From Myxococcus stipitatus (GTDB lineage: Bacteria; Myxococcota; Myxococcia; Myxococcales; Myxococcaceae), in contig NZ_CP147913.1 of NCBI RefSeq assembly GCF_037414475.1, forward strand, positions 3,162,001 through 3,226,000: a stretch of DNA of 64,000 nucleotides, given 5' to 3'. The notes below the pieces were generated by a model. It did no database searches. It was not told the origin of the DNA and worked only from the letters and a program-made list of their open reading frames with translations. The translations under genes and the position numbers were made by a program. How positions within the stretch are numbered: position 1 is the stretch's first letter; each line of letters starts with the position of its first letter. This document shows positions 17,491 through 26,764 of this stretch, piece after piece.

Positions 17491-18873
17491 TCACGGGTAC
17501 AACGCACGCGCGAGCGACTGGAAGGCGCGCCCGCTCTCCTCCGCGAGCGGATGCCGCCCGTCCCGCACCACCAGCCGGCCATCCACCGCCACCTCGCGCA
17601 CCGCCGACTTCTCCGCGCCCAGGACAATGGAGGCCAACAGCGACGACGGCCCCGCGCCCACGAGCGACGGGTGCCCCACGTCCACCGTGAAGAAGTCCGC
17701 GGGGGCCCCAGGCGCCAGCGTCCCCGTGGGCACCCCCAGGCTCCGCGCGCCCTCCATGGTGGCCATGTCGAAGAGCCTCGCTGCCAACCCGGACACCTCA
17801 CCACCTCCCGGGTCCAACACCGCGCGCCGCAACCGCGCCAGCCGCAGATGCCCCTCGAGCTGACGCGCCTCATCCAACAGGTCCACGTGCGCCTGACTGT
17901 CCGAGCCCAGGCTGATGCTCGCGCCCGCCTTCACCAGTGCGTCCGCCGGGACGATGCCATCCCCCAGGTTCCGCTCGGTGGAAGGACACGCGCACACCGT
18001 CGCGCGGGCCGTGCCCAGCATGGACACCTCCTCGGCCGTCAGGTGGACGCCGTGCACGGCGGTGAAGTCCGGACGCAGGAGCCCCAGGTCGGACAACAGC
18101 TCCACCGGACGCCGGCCATGCTCCGCCAGACACGCCTCGATTTCCTTGGGCTGCTCCGCCACATGCATGTGCACGGGGAAGCCTCGCACCCCGGAGAGCA
18201 CCTTCAGCCACTCGCGGGTCACCGCGCGCACGCTGTGCGGCGCAAGGCCCACGCTGACCGCCGAGTCACCTCGCACCTCGCGGGCCAGCGACTCCGCCGA
18301 CGCGAGGAAGGTGTCCACGTCCGGGTCGATGAAGCGGCGCTGACGCGGATTCGGCGCCACCTGGAAGCCCGCTCGCGCATAGCCCACGCGCAACAGGCAG
18401 ATGCGCAAGCCCGCGTCGCGCGCGGCCCGGATGACGGCGTGGGCCAGCGTGTTGCGGTCCGCGTACGGCGTGCCGTCCTGCTGGTGGTGCACGTAGTGGA
18501 ACTCGCCCACGGTGGTGATGCCCGCCAGGGCCATCTCCACGAAGACCTGCCGTGAGGCGACGTAGACGTCCTCGGGCCCCAGGGACTCGGCGGCGCGGTA
18601 CATGGCCTCGCGCCAGCTCCAGAAGTCATCCGCCTCGCGCCCGGAGACGACGTACTCCGTGCGTCCTCGGATGAGCCGCTGGAAGGCATGCGAGTGGCCG
18701 TTGACCAACCCCGGCAGGAGCGCTCGGCCTGGCAGGCGCACGACGCTCGCCCCGGCGGGCACGGACGACGCATCGATGACCCGGCCATCGGCGCCCACGG
18801 CCAGGGGCCGCCCTTCGAGGAGCCGGCCTCCCTCGTACAGAAAGTCCGGCTGATAGACAGTGATGTCGCTCAC
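17491..18873 (-). CDS. hutF: formimidoylglutamate deiminase HutF (460 aa)
   Basis: Amidohydrolase-superfamily deiminase that converts N-formimidoyl-L-glutamate to N-formyl-L-glutamate and ammonia in the five-step histidine degradation pathway. Signatures: LLPGLVNGHSHAFQRLIRGR with the metal-binding H-x-H and the HAFQR typical of HutF, FPVHMHVAEQPKEIEACL (metal His), FTAVHGVHLTAEE (catalytic region), CACPSTERNLGDG and LGSDSQAHVDLLDEAR (metal Asp). Length is normal. The start is a GTG at 18873 with no clear ribosome site. No other hut genes are in the window; the next gene is the ArgE-type deacylase. Confidence 0.88.
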   Translation of the reverse strand: MSDITVYQPDFLYEGGRLLEGRPLAVGADGRVIDASSVPAGASVVRLPGRALLPGLVNGHSHAFQRLIRGRTEYVVSGREADDFWSWREAMYRAAESLGPEDVYVASRQVFVEMALAGITTVGEFHYVHHQQDGTPYADRNTLAHAVIRAARDAGLRICLLRVGYARAGFQVAPNPRQRRFIDPDVDTFLASAESLAREVRGDSAVSVGLAPHSVRAVTREWLKVLSGVRGFPVHMHVAEQPKEIEACLAEHGRRPVELLSDLGLLRPDFTAVHGVHLTAEEVSMLGTARATVCACPSTERNLGDGIVPADALVKAGASISLGSDSQAHVDLLDEARQLEGHLRLARLRRAVLDPGGGEVSGLAARLFDMATMEGARSLGVPTGTLAPGAPADFFTVDVGHPSLVGAGPSSLLASIVLGAEKSAVREVAVDGRLVVRDGRHPLAEESGRAFQSLARALYP

Positions 18874-18937
18874 GCGCGGCAGCGTACGTCAGCGGGCCGG
18901 GTCTCGCAGCAACGACCCGACCCGCCTGCTCGCGCCG

Positions 18938-20392
18938 TCAGGGCGTCGGGGAGGACGCCTCCGAGGGGCGCCCCAATCCCTGCGGCACCGCCGGCAAGGA
19001 CGCGGTCACCGGGCCCACATAGAAGACGCCCTGATAGCCCTCCGAGTTCGTCGACTCCCAACGGTGCATGAAGTACCGGTCTCCGTTGTTCTTTCCCTTC
19101 GTGTCCCTCACGCCGCAGTCGAGCTTGTCCTGGACACCCTTGCTGTCCACCGAGCAGATCCACGCCGTGCCGCTGTCGTACGCCATGTCCAGCGCCACCA
19201 CGTCCTCCAGCTTCTCCTTCACCAGGTACCCCATGGGCCGGCGCTCCGCATCCCACGGCAGTCCCTTCTTCGTCCGCGTGTGGATGTTGCCCGACAGAAT
19301 CACGTGGAAGCGCTTGGGCGACGACTCCACCTGGTGAACCACCGTCGCCGCCATCGCGTCCTCGCGCTCCTGGCCGTTGGCCTTCGGGTGGTCGAACACG
19401 AAGACCTCCACGTCCAGCCCCGTCGAACGCAGCAACCGCAGCTGCTCCAGCAGGTTCGCCATCGCCTCGCTGCCGCGCCCATCCGGATACGGGCTGCGCC
19501 AGAACGGCGCCTCCATCAGATTCAACCAGTCGTGCTCCGTCCCCTGGCTCTCCAGGAAGGCATCCACGCGCGTCTGGTTCTCCAGGGGGAGCTCCAACCC
19601 CACCGTCACCGGAATCCCCGCCACCGTCGCCTGACACGCGCTCTGCGCCACGAAGCGCGGGACCTCCTGCGTGCCGTGCAGCTCGCCCAACAGCAGCACC
19701 GCGCCCGGCTTCGCCTGCTTGCCCAAGCCCAGGATGGGCAATCCGCACTCCATCTCCATCTGCGACGGCGCGCTCGACGCGGACGCCGCCTTGGCCACCA
19801 TCACCTGCTTGGGCGCGTTCTCCTCCTTCGCCAGCCGAGGCCCCACGTCCCGAAACACCCGCCACTCCATCACCAGGTCCCGCTGCCCCTGACCTGACTC
19901 CGCGAAGAAGGAGTTCTCTCCGCGCGGCGCCGCGATGACCTCCTCCCAATCCTCCGGGCTGGTCAAAACCCCTCTTGAATCCTCAGGGCCCTCCATTTCA
20001 CCCCGCTTGAAGCGCGTGCGACTCCAGTCCAACTCCTTGCCAGCGATGGACATCGCCTTGTTCAGGCTCTTGGTGATGCGGAAGATTTGAAGCTTGCTCG
20101 ACGTCGGCGTCTCCCGCCGCCCCACCACCATGTACCGGTGGAAGAAGCCCGCGACCTTCGAGCCGCCGAACTCCTGCCGCCACTCCGTCTCCAGCACCAT
20201 GCTGCCCTTGTCCTCTCGGAACGGCAGCTCGTTGCGCGTGAAGAACCCTCGGACCTCCGGCCACATCTCCTCGAGGGGCCGGTCGTAGATGGCCTCCCGG
20301 TCCGGAATCTCCAGGTCGCTGCGCCAGGTGGTCGCGCAGCCCGTCGCCACGAATGCCATCGCCATCGTCGCGAGGAGAACCCTCCGCATCAT
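18938..20392 (-). CDS. lipoprotein with GELHG (ChaN/TIKI-like) domain, copy 1 (484 aa)
   Basis: Exported lipoprotein: MMRRVLLATMAMAFVATGC ends in a lipobox, so it should be membrane-anchored. Residues ~20-240 are an unrecognised domain (CATTWRSDLEIPDREAIYD, then a segment with WRQEFGGSKVAGFFHRYMVV). Residues ~255-455 contain AVLLLGELHGTQEVPRFVAQ and VTVGLELPLENQTRVDAFL, which resemble the His/Glu motifs of the haem-binding-uptake/TIKI/erythromycin-esterase-like group (ChaN, DUF399); a late segment HVILSGNIHTRTKKG supplies another His. GAGGAAG precedes the ATG at 20392. It is a tandem copy of the gene at 20479-21942. The family placement is from motifs only; metal-dependent hydrolase and haem binding are both possible. 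Confidence 0.72.
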   Translation of the reverse strand: MMRRVLLATMAMAFVATGCATTWRSDLEIPDREAIYDRPLEEMWPEVRGFFTRNELPFREDKGSMVLETEWRQEFGGSKVAGFFHRYMVVGRRETPTSSKLQIFRITKSLNKAMSIAGKELDWSRTRFKRGEMEGPEDSRGVLTSPEDWEEVIAAPRGENSFFAESGQGQRDLVMEWRVFRDVGPRLAKEENAPKQVMVAKAASASSAPSQMEMECGLPILGLGKQAKPGAVLLLGELHGTQEVPRFVAQSACQATVAGIPVTVGLELPLENQTRVDAFLESQGTEHDWLNLMEAPFWRSPYPDGRGSEAMANLLEQLRLLRSTGLDVEVFVFDHPKANGQEREDAMAATVVHQVESSPKRFHVILSGNIHTRTKKGLPWDAERRPMGYLVKEKLEDVVALDMAYDSGTAWICSVDSKGVQDKLDCGVRDTKGKNNGDRYFMHRWESTNSEGYQGVFYVGPVTASLPAVPQGLGRPSEASSPTP

Positions 20393-20478
20393 GCTTCCTC
20401 CAGATATTTCGGGGACATGGAGTGAAACGCGAGCTGGAGCCCAGACATATCGCCTCGCGGCCCCAGCGGACCCGCGAC

Positions 20479-21942
20479 TCACCTCGCCGAGGCCAGCTTT
20501 CGGCCTTGGTCCGGCGCGGGGTGCACCGAGTTGTCATTCGCGCCAGGGCGCCCAAGTCCTCGCTGCACCGCGGGCTCCGAGGCTCGCACCGACCCCACGT
20601 AGAAGACTCCGTCGTAGCCCTCCGAGTTCGTCGACTCCCAACGGTGCATGAAGTACCGGTCACCGTTGTTCTTTCCCTTCGTGTCCCTCACGCCGCAGTC
20701 GAGCTTGTCTCGCAGCCCCTTGCTGTCCACCGCGCAGATCCACGCCGTGCCGCTGTCGTACGCCATGTCCAGCGCCACCACGTCCTCCAGCTTCTCCTTC
20801 ACCAGGTACCCCATGGGCCGGCGCTCCGCATCCCACGGCAGTCCCTTCTTCGTTCGCGTGTGGATGTTGCCCGACAGAATCACGTGGAAGCGCGTCGGCG
20901 ACGACTCCACCTGGTGAACCACCGTCGCCGCCATCGCGTCTTCGCGGCCCTGGCCGTTGGCCTTCGGGTGGTCGAACACGAAGACCTCCACGTCCAGCCC
21001 CGCAGAACGCAGCAACCGCAGCTGCTCCAGCAGGTTCGCCATCGCCTCGCTGCCGCGCCCATCCGGATACGGGCTGCGCCAGAACGGCGCCTCCATCAGC
21101 TTCAACCAGTCGTGCTCCGTCCCCTGGCTCTCCAGGAAGGCATCCACACGCGTCTGGTTCTCCAGGGGCAGCTCCAACCCCACCGTCACCGGAATCCCCG
21201 CCACCGTCGCCTGACACGCGCTCTGCGCCACGAAGCGCGGGACCTCCTGCGTGCCGTGCAGCTCGCCCAACAGCAGCACCGCGCCCGGCTTCGCCTGCTT
21301 GCCCAAGCCCAGGATGGGCAATCCGCACTCCATCTCCATCTGCGACGGCGCGCTCGACGCGGACGCCGCCTTGGCCACCATCACCTGCTTGGGCGCGCTC
21401 TCCTCCTTCGCCAACCGAGGCCCCACGTCCCGAAACACCCGCCACTCCATCACCAGGTCCCGCTGCCCCTGACCTGACTCCGCGAAGAAGGAGTTCTCTC
21501 CGCGCGGCGCCGCGATGACCTCCTCCCAATCCTCCGGACTGGTTGGATTCTCGGCGGTGCTTCGGAGGGCCGTCTGCCCCCAATCCAGCTCCTTGCCGGC
21601 AATGGACATCGCCTTGTTGACGCTCTTGGTGATGCGGAAGATTTGAAGCTTGCTCGTCGTCGGCGTCTCCCGCCGTCCCACCACCATGTACCGGTGGAAG
21701 AAGCCCGCGACCTTCGAGCCGCCGAACTCCTGCCGCCACTCCGTCTCCAGCACCATGCTGCCCCGGTCCTCCCGGAACGACAGCTCGTTGCGCGTGAAGA
21801 ACCCTCGGACCTCCGGCCACATCTCCTCGAGGGGCCGGTCGTAGATGGCCTCCCGGTCCGGAATCTCCAGGTCGCTGCGCCAGGTGGTCGCGCAGCCCGT
21901 CACCACCAGTGCCACCGCCGCGAGTACGGCCCATCGCATCAT
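20479..21942 (-). CDS. lipoprotein with GELHG (ChaN/TIKI-like) domain, copy 2 (487 aa)
   Basis: Same architecture as its downstream neighbour: signal peptide MMRWAVLAAVALVVTGC with lipobox, CATTWRSDLEIPDREAIYD, and the GELHGTQEVP and ELPLENQTRV motifs. From about residue 150 to 455 the two proteins differ at only about ten positions, and long stretches of DNA are identical. They diverge in the signal peptide, in a short segment around residues 130-150, and in the C-terminal tail (here ending RGLGRPGANDNSVHPAPDQG and a few more). TGGAGG precedes the ATG at 21942. It is 86 bases upstream of copy 1, and the two probably form an operon. Confidence 0.72.
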   Translation of the reverse strand: MMRWAVLAAVALVVTGCATTWRSDLEIPDREAIYDRPLEEMWPEVRGFFTRNELSFREDRGSMVLETEWRQEFGGSKVAGFFHRYMVVGRRETPTTSKLQIFRITKSVNKAMSIAGKELDWGQTALRSTAENPTSPEDWEEVIAAPRGENSFFAESGQGQRDLVMEWRVFRDVGPRLAKEESAPKQVMVAKAASASSAPSQMEMECGLPILGLGKQAKPGAVLLLGELHGTQEVPRFVAQSACQATVAGIPVTVGLELPLENQTRVDAFLESQGTEHDWLKLMEAPFWRSPYPDGRGSEAMANLLEQLRLLRSAGLDVEVFVFDHPKANGQGREDAMAATVVHQVESSPTRFHVILSGNIHTRTKKGLPWDAERRPMGYLVKEKLEDVVALDMAYDSGTAWICAVDSKGLRDKLDCGVRDTKGKNNGDRYFMHRWESTNSEGYDGVFYVGSVRASEPAVQRGLGRPGANDNSVHPAPDQGRKLASAR

Positions 21943-22013
21943 GACGCCTCCAGGAAGCCCTCGTTCACGCGGCTAGAACGACAGGGGTTCCTGGGTATAT
22001 CTGCGCGCGTCCG

Positions 22014-22499
22014 TCAGGCCTGGGCCTCGGAGCCCTCCTCCTCGGAGGCTCGCTCCTTCTCCCAAGGGCGGGTCCGGACCGCCTCACGAATCCACAGGAT
22101 GTGGCGCCGCTCGTCCTCGCGGTGGCGCTCGATGAGGCCCCGCACATCCGGGCTCCAGTCGAAGCGCAGAGCCACGTCATAGGCCCGGTTGGAGAACTCC
22201 TCGTTGCCCATCATGGCCACCAGCGCCGCCTCGGTGCCCATCATGCAAGACATCGCGGTCAGCCCCTTCATCGCCGCGCCCTTCAGGTCCGGCCGCAGCT
22301 CCAACGGCACGCCGCCGAAGTGGTGGATGAAGGCGTTGAGTTCCTGCACGTGGCGCAGATGGTCGGCGCGAAACTCCCCCAGCCGCTCCCGGACCAACGG
22401 CTCCGGAATGCGCGCGAGCGCCGCGTCATAGGCACCCACCGCGTCCGCGTCGAGTTGGGCCAGGCTGCGCAGCCGCGCCACTTCGGACTTCTCGCCCAT
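22014..22499 (-). CDS. ferritin-like four-helix protein (161 aa)
   Basis: Small all-helical protein of the DUF2383/ferritin-like kind. The helices carry the spaced acid/His positions of a di-metal four-helix bundle: QLDADAVGAYDAALARI, FRADHLRHVQELNAFIHHFG, TEAALVAMMGNEEFSNRAYD and IERHREDERRHILWIREAV. A Met-rich turn (MSCMMGTEAALVAMM) lies between helices. GGAGGAAG precedes the ATG at 22499. Iron or oxidative-stress handling would be usual for the family but is not shown here. It is divergent from ligD. Confidence 0.78.
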   Translation of the reverse strand: MGEKSEVARLRSLAQLDADAVGAYDAALARIPEPLVRERLGEFRADHLRHVQELNAFIHHFGGVPLELRPDLKGAAMKGLTAMSCMMGTEAALVAMMGNEEFSNRAYDVALRFDWSPDVRGLIERHREDERRHILWIREAVRTRPWEKERASEEEGSEAQA

Positions 22500-22658
22500 G
22501 TCGACTTCCTCCACATCAGGGACGCATGCAATGTGAGAAGCCTCTTCCCGAAGTCCAACCCACCCCGCGAGGTCCCGAGCTGGCCGCCCTTCCGGCGGGC
22601 GGGCGGGCAAGTCCTCGCGCCTCGGGGCACACCCTCGCGTCCACCCGGTGACATTGCG

Positions 22659-25247
22659 ATGGCCTCGCGGGATGCCAACCGTTGGCCCGTGAAACACCCC
22701 AACCCACGACTCCACGCCTACCGCCGCAAGCGGGACCTGCGCCGCACGCCCGAGCCCACACCCGAGGCTCCCGTCCCCTCGGACGAAGCCCCGCTCTTCG
22801 CGGTGCACAAGCACGACGCCACGAGCCTCCACTACGACTTGCGTCTGGAAATCGACGGAGCCCTGGCGAGCTGGGCCGTCCCCAAGGGTCCAAGCCTTGA
22901 CCCGAGCACGAAGCGGCTCGCGGTGGAGACGGAAGACCACCCGCTGGCCTATGCCGACTTCGAGGGACACATCCCCGACGACGCCTATGGCGGCGGAGAC
23001 TCCCTGCTGTGGGACCGAGGCACCTACGACACCGTGCCCCCAGGACAGGCCCACGCGCAGCGCGAGCGCGGACGGCTCCACCTCGACCTCCACGGCCAGA
23101 AACTCCAGGGCCCATGGCACCTCATCCGCACGCGACTGCACGGAGGGAAGAAGCCCCAGTGGTTGCTCTTCAAGGCCCGGGACGCCACCGCGGATGCCTC
23201 GCGAGACATCACCACCGAGCGCCCCGAGTCCGTGAAGAGCGGCCAGGTGGAGACCCACGGCCCCACGCGCGGGCGCACCAGAAGAAAGCGCGCCGCCTCC
23301 ACGACCTCGCGAGGAGCGCGGCCTGCGCCTCGGAGCACACGCGCCCGGAAGACCCGCGCGAAAGCCCCTCCGAGGACACCCGCGAAGCTGCTGGAGCATG
23401 TGGGCCCGCCCATGCTGGCGCGGCTCGCCGTGCCAGAGGAGGCCCGCGACGACACCCACGTCTACGAGGTGAAGTACGACGGCTTCCGAGCCCTGGCCGC
23501 GCTGATGCACGGGAAGCTCGTGCTCCAGAGCCGGCGTGGCAATGACCTGTCGAAGCGGTTCCCCGCGCTCGCCCAGGCGCTGCGTGGGTTGCCCGCGCGG
23601 GACGCGGTGCTGGACGGAGAAATCGTGGCGTTGGATGCGAAGGGACGCTCTCGCTTCCAGTTGCTCCAGCAAGGCCTGGAGGGCGTCGAGCAGCGCTTCG
23701 TGGTGTTCGACATTCCCTGGCTGAACGGCGAGGACTTGAGGGACCTGCCCCTCGATGAGCGGCGCGGGCGGTTGGAGCGGTTGATGAAGGGCGTGGCGCT
23801 TCCGCTCCAGCTTTCGGAGCGTGTCCCCGCGCCGCTCAAGCGCGCGCTGTCGCTCGCGCGCAGGCGGGGTTGGGAGGGGCTCATCGCGAAGCGGCGGGAT
23901 GCGCCTTACGTGGGCTCGCGCACGGATGACTGGCTCAAGCTCAAGGTGGTGACGGGGCAGGAGGTGGTCATCCTCGGCTATCTCCCCATCCAGAACGAAC
24001 GGGCCGCGACGGAGCTCGGCGCCCTGCTGGTGGGAGTCCATCGCGAGGATGGCTTCCACGACATCGGCAAGGTGGGGACGGGCTTCAGCGCGAAGGACCG
24101 CCGCGAGCTGCGCGTGCTGCTGGACCGGGACAAGGTGCGCGCCCCTTCGGCGGTGGATGCGAAGCCGCGAAAGGGCGCGGTGTGGGTGAAGCCTCGGCAC
24201 GTGGCCCAGGTCCGCTTCAGCGAGTGGACGGAGGACGGCCGCCTGCGCCAGCCCGCGTATCAAGGCCTGCGCATCGACAAGGCCCCCACGGAGGTCGTGC
24301 GCGAGCGGCCCACCCACCTCACGGGAGAACGGCGCGCGCCCCAGGTCCAGGCCGCGCGCAGGGCCGCCCCTTCCGCGCACGAGGCGCCCCTCGCGAGCGC
24401 GGGGCGCGCGAAGCTGACCCATGGAGACCGCGTCCTCTTTCCCGAGAGCGGGCTGACGAAGGCGGACGTCTTCGCGTACTACCGCGAGGTGGCCCCGCTG
24501 CTGGTCCCCCTCCTCGAGGACAGACCTATCGCCGTGCAGCAGTGGCCCGCGGGAATCGAGGCCCCTGGCTTCTTCCGCCACTCACTGTCGGGCATGCCCT
24601 CCTGGCTCCCCACGCTGCGCGTTCGCCATGTGGACAAGACGCTGCGCCACGTGAATGTGACTGGCGAAGAGCCCCTGCTCTGGCTCGCCAATCAGTCCGC
24701 GCTCACGCTCCACATGTGGCTGAGCCGCGTCCCCAAGCTCTCGCGGCCGGACTTCCTCGTCATGGACCTGGACCCCGGCGAAGGAGGCTGGCCCGACGTG
24801 GTGGCGGCCGCGCTCGCCCTGCGCGCGCTGCTGGAACAACAGGGCCTCGAAAGCTACCCGAAGACCTCCGGCAAGCGCGGACTCCACGTCCTGGTGCCGC
24901 TGGCGCCGGTGCACACGTATGCCCGTGTCCAGGCGCACGCGAATGCGCTGGCGAAGGAGCTCGCGGTTCGGCTGGGCACCCGCGCCACCACGGCGCGCGG
25001 GGTACGCGCACGCCATGGACGGCTCTACCTGGACGCGGGGCAGAACGCGCGCGGCAAGACGGTGGTGGCGCCCTACTCCCTGCGGGCGCGCGAGCCGGCG
25101 CCCTTCTCCGCGCCCCTCCGCTGGAGCGAGGTGAGCCGGCGGCTGGAGCCCTCGCGCTTCAACCTGCGCACGCTGCGCAAGCGCCTGGACGCGGTGGGGG
25201 ACTTGTTCGCCCCCGCACTGAAGTGCAAGCAGCGGCTGCCGGAGTGA
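22659..25247 (+). CDS. ligD: multifunctional non-homologous end-joining DNA ligase LigD (862 aa)
   Basis: Bacterial NHEJ enzyme with three domains in the order phosphoesterase, ligase, polymerase. 3'-Phosphoesterase: FAVHKHDATSLHYDLRLEID and VETEDHPLAYADFEG, the active-site His, Asp, Arg and Tyr all present. ATP-dependent ligase: nucleotidyl Lys in YEVKYDGFRALA, then LDGEIVALD and GLIAKRRDAPY. Primase-polymerase: LVMDLDPGEGGWPD (catalytic Asp pair), YPKTSGKRGLHVLVPL and TVVAPYSLRAR. A basic Ser/Thr/Arg linker (RRKRAASTTSRGARPAPRST) joins the first two. The start chosen is the ATG at 22659, just before the conserved N-terminal region. No ku gene is in the window. Confidence 0.95.
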   Translation: MASRDANRWPVKHPNPRLHAYRRKRDLRRTPEPTPEAPVPSDEAPLFAVHKHDATSLHYDLRLEIDGALASWAVPKGPSLDPSTKRLAVETEDHPLAYADFEGHIPDDAYGGGDSLLWDRGTYDTVPPGQAHAQRERGRLHLDLHGQKLQGPWHLIRTRLHGGKKPQWLLFKARDATADASRDITTERPESVKSGQVETHGPTRGRTRRKRAASTTSRGARPAPRSTRARKTRAKAPPRTPAKLLEHVGPPMLARLAVPEEARDDTHVYEVKYDGFRALAALMHGKLVLQSRRGNDLSKRFPALAQALRGLPARDAVLDGEIVALDAKGRSRFQLLQQGLEGVEQRFVVFDIPWLNGEDLRDLPLDERRGRLERLMKGVALPLQLSERVPAPLKRALSLARRRGWEGLIAKRRDAPYVGSRTDDWLKLKVVTGQEVVILGYLPIQNERAATELGALLVGVHREDGFHDIGKVGTGFSAKDRRELRVLLDRDKVRAPSAVDAKPRKGAVWVKPRHVAQVRFSEWTEDGRLRQPAYQGLRIDKAPTEVVRERPTHLTGERRAPQVQAARRAAPSAHEAPLASAGRAKLTHGDRVLFPESGLTKADVFAYYREVAPLLVPLLEDRPIAVQQWPAGIEAPGFFRHSLSGMPSWLPTLRVRHVDKTLRHVNVTGEEPLLWLANQSALTLHMWLSRVPKLSRPDFLVMDLDPGEGGWPDVVAAALALRALLEQQGLESYPKTSGKRGLHVLVPLAPVHTYARVQAHANALAKELAVRLGTRATTARGVRARHGRLYLDAGQNARGKTVVAPYSLRAREPAPFSAPLRWSEVSRRLEPSRFNLRTLRKRLDAVGDLFAPALKCKQRLPE

Positions 25248-25301
25248 TGAGCGGCCGCCTGCCCCCCGCGTGCAACGCCCCGTGCATGCCTTCCAGGCGG
25301 G

Positions 25302-25307
25302 TGTTAT
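25302..25307 (+). promoter_or_regulatory. -10-like element TGTTAT, putative leaderless start
   Basis: TGTTAT ends 12 bases before the ATG at 25320, which has no Shine-Dalgarno sequence. Same arrangement as at 5006, 44057 and 45149. Confidence 0.3.
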
Positions 25308-25319
25308 TGCGACGCCCGC

Positions 25320-26267
25320 ATGGATTCCGCCTCCGCGACTGGCACCGCCGTCAAGCCAGCCAGCCCCCTGAAAATCGCCCTCGCCTACTGCACCTGCTTC
25401 CTCTTGTGGGGCTCCACGTGGTCCGTGGTGAAGGTGGGACTCGAGGACCTGCCTCCGCTGCGCTTCCTGGGCTCGCGCCTGCTGCTCACCGCCATCGTGC
25501 TGCTGCCCTTCGCCCGGCTGAAGGGGAACGTGGACGCGCGCGTCGCCAAGCGCATCGCGGGGCTGGGCATGCTCCAGCTCGCCTTCCCCTTCGGGTTGCT
25601 CTTCTTCGCCCAGCAGTGGATTCCCTCGAGCTGGGCGGCGCTGCTGTTCTCCACCTTCCCCGTGTGGCTCTTGTTCGTGGGCCGCGTGCTGATGCCGGAC
25701 CAGCCGCTGACGCCGGGCAAGCTGCTGGCGGCGAGCATGGGCGTCGGAGGCGTGGTGATTCTCCAGTCCTCCAACCTCCAGGGGCTGGCCCTCTCCGGAA
25801 AGGTGCTGCTGGGCGTCGCGCTGGCGCTCCTGTCCGTGGCCATCATCGCGGTGGCCAACGTGCTCATCAAACGCTTCATGACGAACGTGCCGCCGCAGAC
25901 GCTCGTCTTCGGCCAGTCGCTCAGCAGCGCGGTGCCGCTCATCTTGCTGTCGCTCCTCTTGGAGCCCCACTCCGCCGCGCAGTGGACACCTCGCGCGATG
26001 GGCGCCGTCTTCTATCTCGCGGTGTTCGGCACGGCCTTCACGTACCTGTGCCTCTACTGGCTGCTGCCGCGCATCTCCCTCACGGCGCTGGGCGCCATGG
26101 CCCTGCTCGACACGCTGGTGGCGGTGGTGCTGGGCGTCGCGTTCCTCGACGAGCCCTTCACGCTGTCACTCGTCGTGGGCGGCGCGCTCATCCTGGGAGG
26201 CGCGGCGCTGGCCAACAAGCTGCCGCAGCAGTCCGCGCCGAAGCCCCAGGAGAACGCCTCCAGCTGA
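25320..26267 (+). CDS. DMT-superfamily EamA transporter (315 aa)
   Basis: Ten predicted membrane helices in two five-helix EamA repeats. The first helix region has the family-typical FLLWGSTWSVVKVGLEDLPP (W-G-S/T-x-W at the start of helix 1), and the second repeat starts at VALALLSVAIIAVANVLIKR. Drug/metabolite transporters of this kind export amino acids, metabolites or drugs; the substrate cannot be inferred. A -10-like element sits 12 bases from the ATG and no ribosome site is seen. The convergent STAS-like gene ends nine bases away. Confidence 0.87.
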   Translation: MDSASATGTAVKPASPLKIALAYCTCFLLWGSTWSVVKVGLEDLPPLRFLGSRLLLTAIVLLPFARLKGNVDARVAKRIAGLGMLQLAFPFGLLFFAQQWIPSSWAALLFSTFPVWLLFVGRVLMPDQPLTPGKLLAASMGVGGVVILQSSNLQGLALSGKVLLGVALALLSVAIIAVANVLIKRFMTNVPPQTLVFGQSLSSAVPLILLSLLLEPHSAAQWTPRAMGAVFYLAVFGTAFTYLCLYWLLPRISLTALGAMALLDTLVAVVLGVAFLDEPFTLSLVVGGALILGGAALANKLPQQSAPKPQENASS

Positions 26268-26275
26268 AGCGCGCG

Positions 26276-26689
26276 TCAGCTCCCGGTGGCGCTCGCGCGG
26301 TGTCCTTCAATCCACGCGCGCGCCGCCTCGAGCGACTCCACGTACCGCACGTCCAGGGGCCGGCCCCCGCTCAACATGGAGCCCACCATCAAGCTCTTGG
26401 TGGTGGCCTTCTGCTCCAACGCCGCGCCGATGTAGACGATGCCCAGGAACCACTCCGCCTTCGCGTGCGCCACGAGGTAGCGGCGCGACTCCGGGCTGAG
26501 CTGCGACTCGGCGATGTCGGCCGCCAGGTAGAAGCGGCCTCGCGACGCGAGCGTCTCGTAGAGGCCACACGACCAGCGCGAGGTGTCCTCGGTGATGGCG
26601 CCTCGGAAACGGGCCCAGAGGATGTCCGGCGCTTCCAGCCACGCGCGCTGCTCGCCGTGGCTCCACTCCTGCTCCCAATCCCTTGCCAT
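26276..26689 (-). CDS. SpoIIAA/STAS-like protein (137 aa)
   Basis: Small soluble protein without signal or membrane segments. The alternation of strands and helices (APDILWARFRGAITEDTSRW, GRFYLAADIAESQLSPESRR, AEWFLGIVYIGAALEQKATT, DVRYVESLEAARAWIEGHR) and the ending V-x-x-x-E-A-x-x-W-I match the SpoIIAA-like/STAS-SEC14 proteins that are abundant in myxobacteria. Function unknown; such domains often act as signalling or lipid-sensing partners. GGGAG precedes the ATG at 26689. Confidence 0.65.
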   Translation of the reverse strand: MARDWEQEWSHGEQRAWLEAPDILWARFRGAITEDTSRWSCGLYETLASRGRFYLAADIAESQLSPESRRYLVAHAKAEWFLGIVYIGAALEQKATTKSLMVGSMLSGGRPLDVRYVESLEAARAWIEGHRASATGS

Positions 26690-26764
26690 GAAACTCCCAC
26701 GGTGAGGCCGGGCCCAGGATAGGCCCGACCGACCACCGTTCCCAATGGCCCCCGCGGAGTTTCG

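Noticed and set aside
22014..24581. Long minus-strand open frame running from the ferritin-like gene through most of ligD
   Set aside because: Only the last 161 codons form a sensible protein with a ribosome site; the rest is antisense to ligD.
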